Shown here one piece after another: positions 5,594 through 10,250 of a stretch of 10,250 nt of DNA. Origin of the DNA: Rhodospirillales bacterium (GTDB taxonomy: Bacteria > Pseudomonadota > Alphaproteobacteria > Acetobacterales > Acetobacteraceae); contig JAATGE010000435.1 in assembly GCA_015654825.1 (NCBI GenBank), positions 1-10,250 of the forward strand. The letters are read 5' to 3'. Every line of letters begins with the position of its first letter. Positions within the stretch are counted from its first letter, which is position 1. The translations under genes were made by a program, and so were the position numbers. The notes under the pieces are model-generated. The model saw nothing but the letters and a program-made list of their open reading frames with translations. It was not told the origin of the DNA and made no database searches.

Positions 5594-5919
5594 CCAAACG
5601 ACAATCCACCGCATCCCACCAAGAACGCGAACCATCCGAACGCCGCGCCGACCACGAGCCAGCGGTCGAGTATCCGCGCGCCGCCATGCAACCCCTGGAC
5701 AACCCCCAAAACCGCGCCCCCGGCCTGCCAGCCCTCCGCGCCGTCGCCGAGGCCTACGGCGGCCCTGCCACCGTCGCCGCCGAGGCCGACATCAGCCGCG
5801 AATCCCTCTACCGCGCCCTGTCGCCAAAGGGAAACCCGACCCTAAAAACCCTGGCGGTGGTTCTGAAAACCCTCGGCCTGCGGCTATCGGTCGAGCCAAC
5901 GCACCGAGAACCAGCGTGA
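5590..5919 (+). CDS. Orphan HigA-like antitoxin, diverged duplicate of the upstream antitoxin
   Basis: The 109-residue product aligns without gaps to the antitoxin at 4535-4864 with 21 differences (81% identity by my count). Seventeen differences lie in residues 1-59 and include seven changes to proline (positions 15, 24, 29, 35, 44, 47, 59), which should disrupt the N-terminal helices. Residues 60-88, the HTH region from ATVAAEADISRESLYRAL to GNPTLKTL, are identical in protein, while the DNA there differs at silent sites. The DNA-binding half therefore appears to have stayed under selection longer than the N-terminal half. An in-frame ATG at 5539 lies inside the REP, but 5590 is chosen because the first copy starts at the equivalent position. 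Only a ten-codon toxin remnant lies upstream, so it is an orphan: either a decaying gene or a DNA-binding regulator no longer tied to a toxin. Confidence 0.75.
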   Translation: MTKRQSTASHQEREPSERRADHEPAVEYPRAAMQPLDNPQNRAPGLPALRAVAEAYGGPATVAAEADISRESLYRALSPKGNPTLKTLAVVLKTLGLRLSVEPTHREPA

Positions 5920-5932
5920 CGGCGAGCTGCGC

Positions 5933-5958
5933 GATAGGTGTGCGAAGCGCGACCTATC
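5933..5958. repeat. REP-like palindrome between orphan antitoxin and the HEAT/nuclease pair
   Basis: GATAGGT (5933-5939) and ACCTATC (5952-5958) form a 7-pair stem, with an inner GCG/CGC pairing around AAG. The layout copies the RAYT-flanking REPs (GATGGGT...ACCCATC) with one compensatory base-pair change, which suggests a diverged REP. About 25 bases further (5984-5999) a segment resembling half of the RAYT-flanking REP (GCTCACCCAACCTG) follows, possibly a decayed copy. Confidence 0.55.
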
Positions 5959-6010
5959 AAAGCAAGGCGACAAATAGCGGAATGCTCACCCAACCTGTGG
6001 TACCGGCGAA

Positions 6011-8536
6011 GTGACCAAAGGCAGACCAGCCGAAGACCCGCGCATTCGCCAAGCGGTTGAGATAGGCGCCAAGAACCGGCGGACGCTCGGGCTGCTCAAA
6101 AACTGGTGCGCCCACGTCGGCATCCAAAAAGCTGGCGGAGTCGGCCTGATAGAACAGATGACCGGCGACCCGATTGGCCACCATTTCGTGGTTTGCGAAT
6201 ACGCGTCGCCCGGCGGTTGGGCCAGTTGGGATCTTGCGGAGTCGGCACTGCAATTTCACGACGCAAACTGCGTCGGCTGCTCCCACCGCAAGCCGGTCGG
6301 CTTCCCGAACCTGTCGGAACTGGTCGCCGAGCGCGATGCAGCGGTGCGGCGGAAGGGTATCGAAGAGGAACTCCGCAGACAAACCTCAGACGCGGCACGG
6401 ACCGCGCGGCGGGCTGAGAGGGCGACGCTTCGTGCGACGCTCGACCCGGTGCAGGCGACGCTGGTCGATCACCTGGAGTCGCTGGACAGCGCCGGGCGCG
6501 AAATCTCAGACCAGGTCCTCGCAACGACCGCCAGCCTCGCCCCGGAGGCCTTCGCGCCTCAGCTGGTAGAGCACCTTTTCCGGCTCGTCGAGACCGGCGA
6601 GCATTGGGCAACCGGCGCGGCGTTGGGGACGCTTCGCGCCCTCAAGGCGGACCAGGGCCGTCTGGTGCGCTGCGCGGCGCTGGCGCTGACAAGCGGCCAC
6701 GCGGAATCAATCGCGGCGGAAGTGGTTGCAGACGGCGCGGCGTTCGTACGGTCCGCAGACGTCGAGGGAATCCTTCCGCCCCTCGTCGAGCTTGCCTGTC
6801 CTCTAAGCCGCTGGGTGCTGTACCGCGAACCCACGCCCGTCCGGGGGCCGCTGCTGGCTCTGCACGGTGCACAGCCGCGTGCGGTCGAAGCTGCGTTAGA
6901 GGGCCTCCTCTGGAAGCCGGACCTCGGAATTGTCGCAAACGCAGCTCGCGGCATACTCGTCATCGCTAAGGCTGACGGCACCGCAGCCGTCCGGCTGTCC
7001 AGAGCGACGATCTCCAAACTCGCCAGGGGACTGGACATCCCCGATCGCGAGTCCGGCGAACGGGACATCGTCGCTGACCTCAGGACCGCGGCTCGCCACG
7101 CCTTCGAGCACGACCCAAATGGTACAGACGAGCTTATGAACGCCTTCAGGCAGGGTGCGACGGACACCGGCCACGGACGTGTCTTCTCCGTCTACCGGGA
7201 GGTGATCGGGCGGACACTTGGCGGGGAAGAGCTTTGGGGAGCCGCCCAGGACCTCGCCATGCGACGGCTTCTAGAAGCCGCGACCGGAGCGATGACTAAC
7301 GAGGTGCAGAAAGAGGTGGAGGAGGTCTTCCAATGGGGCTCCGATCGAATCCGCCACGTGGCGAGCCGACACTTGGACTCCCTGCTCGGCGCCGCGGTCC
7401 TGCTCGACGAGAAGCTTAGGGGTCCAGACGAGCTCACCGCCCGAGCCACGAACTTCATCGAGAGGATAGAGGCGAATAGTCGGCGTTCGGGGCTCGTCCA
7501 CATCAGGAACAACCTGATTGGCTGGGTGGCGAAAGCGGTTTCGGGGGACGTGGGAAGGATACGGGCCTATCTCGCCGTGCTCGCCGGATTGTCCGAGGAA
7601 AAGGAAGCACTCAGGGGCTTGATGGTGGGCCACCTGGGGGAACTAGTGACCTCGCCCGAAACCTTCGCAACCATTTTGCCACCGCTCTACTCCGCCCTCG
7701 TCGGAGCAAGTGCGCTAGCGCGGGGACGGGCGGCCCTGGTAATCGGCGGGCTTTCGAAACGCCAGCGCGAGGACGCCCCCCCGCTTCTACTCGAAGCACT
7801 AGTAACGCTGCTGGCCGACCCATTCGTCTACCCGGTGTCGTCCGCCGTGTCCGCCCTGAAATACGCGGATTTACCGCCCGCGCTCGACGCGCGCGTCGCA
7901 GCTATGCTCGCCACGATCATCTATGCCAATGCCAAAAGCGGGGAGCATTCGGCCTTCCTAGTGTCGTGCATGCGGTTTTTCGTGAATCGTCACCTCACAC
8001 CGGAACAGATAGCCGGGAAGGCCGGCGAATGGCTCGTCGACGTCCTTGCGTCGCACTCACCCGAGCACTACGCAAGGGAGCTTCGCTTTTTCCCTGAAGA
8101 ATTCGGTGCGCTCTCGGGTTTTGGGCGGCTGGTCGTCAAGTCGATGATGGACGCCGAGCGGATGTCGTACGCGGCCGACGACGTTTATGACGCCCTCAGA
8201 ATGCTGAATGCCTCTGCCTTGGAAGCGAACCGCCAGGAGTTCTTGGACATGGCGCTAACGTCCAGGGACGGCGAAGATGGATTTACGCTGCGTGGTGTGC
8301 TCGTCGAGGTTTTTAGCAAGGCGGGAGACTGGGAAGCGGCGAGGCAAGTTGCGGAGCGTTCAGTTGCGGTGGTCCCGGAGACGCGACGGGCCGCCGTCCG
8401 CCGCCTTGCGTTCCTGTCGCTCCTGGAAGCTGTACGGCTGGAGCGGGCAGTCGCCGAGGGACGAGTCGCCGAGATTTCGTCGCTTTCGACCGAGTGGCGG
8501 CGCCTTGAGCGCGAACTTGCCGAGGCCCGGCAATGA
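6011..8536 (+). CDS. Large alpha-helical HEAT-like repeat protein with N-terminal Cys cluster; first gene of candidate defence pair
   Basis: This 841-residue protein is not one I can name. Residues 1-110 form a small domain with NRRTLGLLKNWCAHVG, then HFVVCEYASPGGWASWDLAE, and NCVGCSHRKPVGFPNLSELV. It contains Cys33, Cys62, Cys87 and Cys90 plus His35 and His92, which could bind Zn or an Fe-S cluster. Residues ~104-145 are charged and helical. About 150-800 is a long run of amphipathic helix pairs rich in Ala/Leu (for example RLVRCAALALTSGHAESIAA and RAALVIGGLSKRQREDAPPL), typical of HEAT-like solenoids. No signal peptide, membrane segment or NTPase motif was seen. GTG at 6011 is the only usable start: an in-frame TAG sits at 5975 with no other start between. 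The Shine-Dalgarno is weak. Its TGA overlaps the next gene's ATG, so the two products are expected together. A scaffold, sensor or nucleic-acid-binding role is inferred from the repeat architecture and the nuclease partner. Confidence 0.8.
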   Translation: MTKGRPAEDPRIRQAVEIGAKNRRTLGLLKNWCAHVGIQKAGGVGLIEQMTGDPIGHHFVVCEYASPGGWASWDLAESALQFHDANCVGCSHRKPVGFPNLSELVAERDAAVRRKGIEEELRRQTSDAARTARRAERATLRATLDPVQATLVDHLESLDSAGREISDQVLATTASLAPEAFAPQLVEHLFRLVETGEHWATGAALGTLRALKADQGRLVRCAALALTSGHAESIAAEVVADGAAFVRSADVEGILPPLVELACPLSRWVLYREPTPVRGPLLALHGAQPRAVEAALEGLLWKPDLGIVANAARGILVIAKADGTAAVRLSRATISKLARGLDIPDRESGERDIVADLRTAARHAFEHDPNGTDELMNAFRQGATDTGHGRVFSVYREVIGRTLGGEELWGAAQDLAMRRLLEAATGAMTNEVQKEVEEVFQWGSDRIRHVASRHLDSLLGAAVLLDEKLRGPDELTARATNFIERIEANSRRSGLVHIRNNLIGWVAKAVSGDVGRIRAYLAVLAGLSEEKEALRGLMVGHLGELVTSPETFATILPPLYSALVGASALARGRAALVIGGLSKRQREDAPPLLLEALVTLLADPFVYPVSSAVSALKYADLPPALDARVAAMLATIIYANAKSGEHSAFLVSCMRFFVNRHLTPEQIAGKAGEWLVDVLASHSPEHYARELRFFPEEFGALSGFGRLVVKSMMDAERMSYAADDVYDALRMLNASALEANRQEFLDMALTSRDGEDGFTLRGVLVEVFSKAGDWEAARQVAERSVAVVPETRRAAVRRLAFLSLLEAVRLERAVAEGRVAEISSLSTEWRRLERELAEARQ

Positions 8537-10026
8537 GGCACCGTGATATAGCTCTTGAGCCGTTCTCGGCCCGTATTGGGGCTCTTGAAACATTACGAAA
8601 TGACATCGATCCGCGGAATGCAGGCGTGGCTGCACTTCGCAAGGCAGCGGACGAACTGGACGCGACTGCGCCTCTCTATGAGCATTCCGCGACTGCGATC
8701 GGATATACGGCGCTGGCCGAGCTCCTGCGCGTTTGCGCCCAGCTCGTCGAATGGCGCGCAGCAGTGTTGGATGCCTGTCCCGAAGCCGAAAGGTTAGTCC
8801 GCGCCGCGAGGGAACGCTACAAGATATGGACGGCCGAGTTCGAAGGAAAGGAGGCGGCGCAAGCCCTGCTCGCAGCGAGCAAAGCCGTGCTCGAAATCGC
8901 GTCCGTTAAAGAGGTTGGTCGAATCCTGGACGCGGTTTCGATGGTGCCAATTCCGGTCGGGGTGTTCCGCGAGGAGTGGCGCATGCGAATCCCAAATCGA
9001 AATGGGAGCGAAGATTCCCGGGCGGAGGCATGCCAGACCAATGAGCCGCCACTCGAACTCGCCGTGGCTTTCCTCAAATTTTCAATTGACGGAGAACCGG
9101 CTGCGGGCACGCACTATCTTACTCCGGGCGAAACTCACGACCTGGCAATAGAGGTTCGTGTCTCGCGTTGGCCGGACGCGGCGGAGGTCCTTGAGCTTCG
9201 TCCCCTCAGCATCGACCCACCGGAGAGTCACGCCTTCCCCGTCTTTCGCCTCGGGAAGCCTGTGGGACCAGCACCGTTCATCATAACGGGCATCGGACGC
9301 GCGATGGTCAAGTTCGCGCAGGGGCTGAATGCGCGGCCGAGCGAATTCCGCTACGCCGCGCACTTCGAGCCCTCGGTGTCCGAGCAGCCAGTGACGGTCG
9401 TCGGGCAACGAACGCTCCGCATCGAAGCGTTCGATTTCAAGGGGCTGCAGTGGACGGGATTTCCGAACCTCGACGCCAAGCTCCTCTCGATTCGCGAACA
9501 CCTCCGGTTGCACACCGCCGTGCCAGCCGAGGACATCGTTAACGCACTCTCGGTCCTGAGGGTTATCGCGACTTTCGCCGGGGCTTGTGCTCGCGACAAC
9601 GAAATCAACGAGACTTGGTCCGAGTCCCGTTTCCAGAATGCAATACGCGGGGACTTGCGGAGAGCCCGTGAAATTGGCTCCGAGCTCGACGAGCATTCGC
9701 ATGTCGCCGGAGGCGTGATGGACCTCGCATACCGGGGCATCTGCATTGAACTTAAGGCTTCGTCCGACCGGCCGCTCAAGATTGAAGATTGCCGACGCTA
9801 CGCGCCGCAGGCGGCCGCCTATGCCATCGGCTTAGGCAAGCGGCTGGCGGTCTTATGCGTCCTGGACAGCAGTCCCAAGGTCGAGGGTGCCTTCCCTGTA
9901 GAGGATGGTATCGGCCTCTTCCCTGAGAATACTTCAGCGTTACCCGTTTACGTCGTCGCAGTGCTGGTCCAGGCCAATCTCGTGAAGCCAAGCGCGCTTT
10001 CGCGCAAGAAGCCAACCATAAGTTAA
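8533..10026 (+). CDS. PD-(D/E)XK-type nuclease with helical and beta-rich N-terminal regions; second gene of candidate defence pair
   Basis: The 497-residue product has three parts. Residues 1-~140 are helical (AALRKAADELDATAPLYEHS, LLRVCAQLVEWRAAVLDACP). Residues ~172-302 are beta-rich, from PLELAVAFLKFSIDGEP to RTLRIEAFDFKG. Residues ~310-480 carry a PD-(D/E)XK nuclease core: Glu364 in ESRFQNAIRGDL, Asp397 in GGVMDLAYRG, Glu406-Leu-Lys408 in ICIELKAS, and Gln426-x3-Tyr430 in APQAAAYAIGLGKRLAVLCVLD. The order and spacing E...D-x8-E-x-K...Q fit restriction-type nucleases that need Mg2+. The ATG overlaps the upstream TGA (8533-8536) and GAGG lies about 8 bases before it. I do not recognise the full-length family; the helical and beta regions may bind the partner protein or DNA. 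All core residues are present, so it is probably active. McrC-like or other restriction families are alternatives but no diagnostic motif of those was seen. Confidence 0.8.
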   Translation: MRHRDIALEPFSARIGALETLRNDIDPRNAGVAALRKAADELDATAPLYEHSATAIGYTALAELLRVCAQLVEWRAAVLDACPEAERLVRAARERYKIWTAEFEGKEAAQALLAASKAVLEIASVKEVGRILDAVSMVPIPVGVFREEWRMRIPNRNGSEDSRAEACQTNEPPLELAVAFLKFSIDGEPAAGTHYLTPGETHDLAIEVRVSRWPDAAEVLELRPLSIDPPESHAFPVFRLGKPVGPAPFIITGIGRAMVKFAQGLNARPSEFRYAAHFEPSVSEQPVTVVGQRTLRIEAFDFKGLQWTGFPNLDAKLLSIREHLRLHTAVPAEDIVNALSVLRVIATFAGACARDNEINETWSESRFQNAIRGDLRRAREIGSELDEHSHVAGGVMDLAYRGICIELKASSDRPLKIEDCRRYAPQAAAYAIGLGKRLAVLCVLDSSPKVEGAFPVEDGIGLFPENTSALPVYVVAVLVQANLVKPSALSRKKPTIS

Positions 10027-10042
10027 TTTCGACCAAGCGAGC

Positions 10043-10073
10043 GTAGCCCGGATTAGTGCAGAGTAATCTGCGG
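10043..10073 (+). repeat. REP-like palindrome downstream of the nuclease gene
   Basis: A GTAG tetranucleotide (10043-10046) precedes CCCGGATTA, which pairs with TAATC-TG-CGG with a 2-base bulge around a short loop. This matches the widespread GTAG-plus-palindrome REP design but has a different stem sequence from the RAYT-flanking REPs. It follows the nuclease stop by about 17 bases. No T-run follows, so it is not a clear intrinsic terminator. Confidence 0.5.
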
Positions 10074-10154
10074 ACAGTTCCTGCGGCCACGCAACGATTC
10101 CACCGTGGGACGCCGCCAGCGCCTGCCACCGACCGTTTGCGCGCTCGTCGGAAA

Positions 10155-10250
10155 TTAGCCTGGCCCCGGAGCAACATGCAACTCAATCCCCGCATGCTGC
10201 TGCAAGCACCCAATCACACTGAAAAGATTGCGCGCCTGCGGATTGCCACG
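10155..10250 (-). CDS. C-terminal tail of a possible HTH antitoxin or regulator (5' end outside window)
   Basis: The minus strand is open from the right edge to a TAA at 10155-10157 and encodes 31 residues beginning RGNPQARNLFSVIGCLQQHA and ending GIELHVAPGPG. It aligns with the C-terminal signature of the antitoxins in this window (KGNPTLKTLVAVLKTLGLRLSVEP): GNP, a hydrophobic helix, then Gly-x-x-Leu-x-Val-x-Pro. This suggests another XRE/HigA-like protein transcribed towards the nuclease gene. Only the tail is visible; the + strand is also open here from an ATG at 10176, so the call is tentative. Confidence 0.4.
   Translation of the reverse strand, partial: RGNPQARNLFSVIGCLQQHAGIELHVAPGPG

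Noticed and set aside
6096..8541. Several minus-strand frames inside the HEAT-like gene
   Set aside because: Short Arg/Ser/Pro-rich frames opposite a single continuous 841-codon gene, with no family resemblance.
9776..10213. Minus-strand frame across the end of the nuclease gene
   Set aside because: Mostly antisense to the conserved nuclease core, Arg-rich, and in a different frame from the plausible antitoxin tail.
10176..10250. + strand open frame from ATG at 10176 to the edge
   Set aside because: No Shine-Dalgarno or recognisable family; the opposite strand resembles the antitoxin tail, so this is the less likely reading.
1..10250. CRISPR array or phage integration site
   Set aside because: No regularly spaced direct repeats and no tRNA or integrase gene were seen.

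Overview
The window looks like a GC-rich alphaproteobacterial chromosome, probably Rhodospirillales-like. The main ground is the RpoB N-terminus, which carries alphaproteobacterial-type blocks ([51 protein letters not shown]). The order assignment is recalled family resemblance, not a computed placement.

Region 1 (1-3992, minus strand) is the ribosomal-protein/RNA-polymerase operon read right to left: promoter, rplK (L11), rplA (L1), a 282-base leader, rplJ (L10), rplL (L7/L12), a 186-base spacer with hairpins, then rpoB running off the left edge. A good -35/-10 pair with a 17-base spacer lies about 100 bases upstream of rplK, so the operon can be transcribed without secE-nusG, which usually precede rplK but are not adjacent here. 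Two starts are non-standard: rplJ appears to use TTG, and rplL appears to start at ATT, because an in-frame TAA lies just upstream and the next ordinary start would remove the dimerisation domain.

Region 2 (3993-5960) is an accessory stretch beginning directly behind that promoter. It holds a double-hairpin repeat, a RelE/ParE-type toxin with its HigA-like antitoxin (ATGA overlap, palindrome just upstream), a REP-associated tyrosine transposase (RAYT) bracketed by two inverted REP palindromes, and a second antitoxin copy. Only the last ten codons of a toxin remain in front of the second copy. The layout reads as a duplicated toxin-antitoxin locus whose second toxin was removed at the RAYT/REP unit. 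The RAYT has Arg in place of the first His of its HUH motif. The orphan antitoxin has gained seven prolines in its first half while its HTH half is preserved.

Region 3 (5933-10073) is the most interesting part: a translationally coupled pair bracketed by REP-like palindromes. The first gene encodes an 841-residue alpha-helical, HEAT-like repeat protein with an N-terminal cysteine cluster. The second encodes a 497-residue protein with a C-terminal PD-(D/E)XK nuclease core (E364, D397, E406-x-K408, Q426). I match neither to a named system. A repeat-scaffold protein coupled to a restriction-type nuclease, beside a toxin-antitoxin module and REP elements, suggests an undescribed two-gene genome-defence system. 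The right edge holds the tail of a minus-strand gene resembling the C-terminus of another HTH antitoxin.
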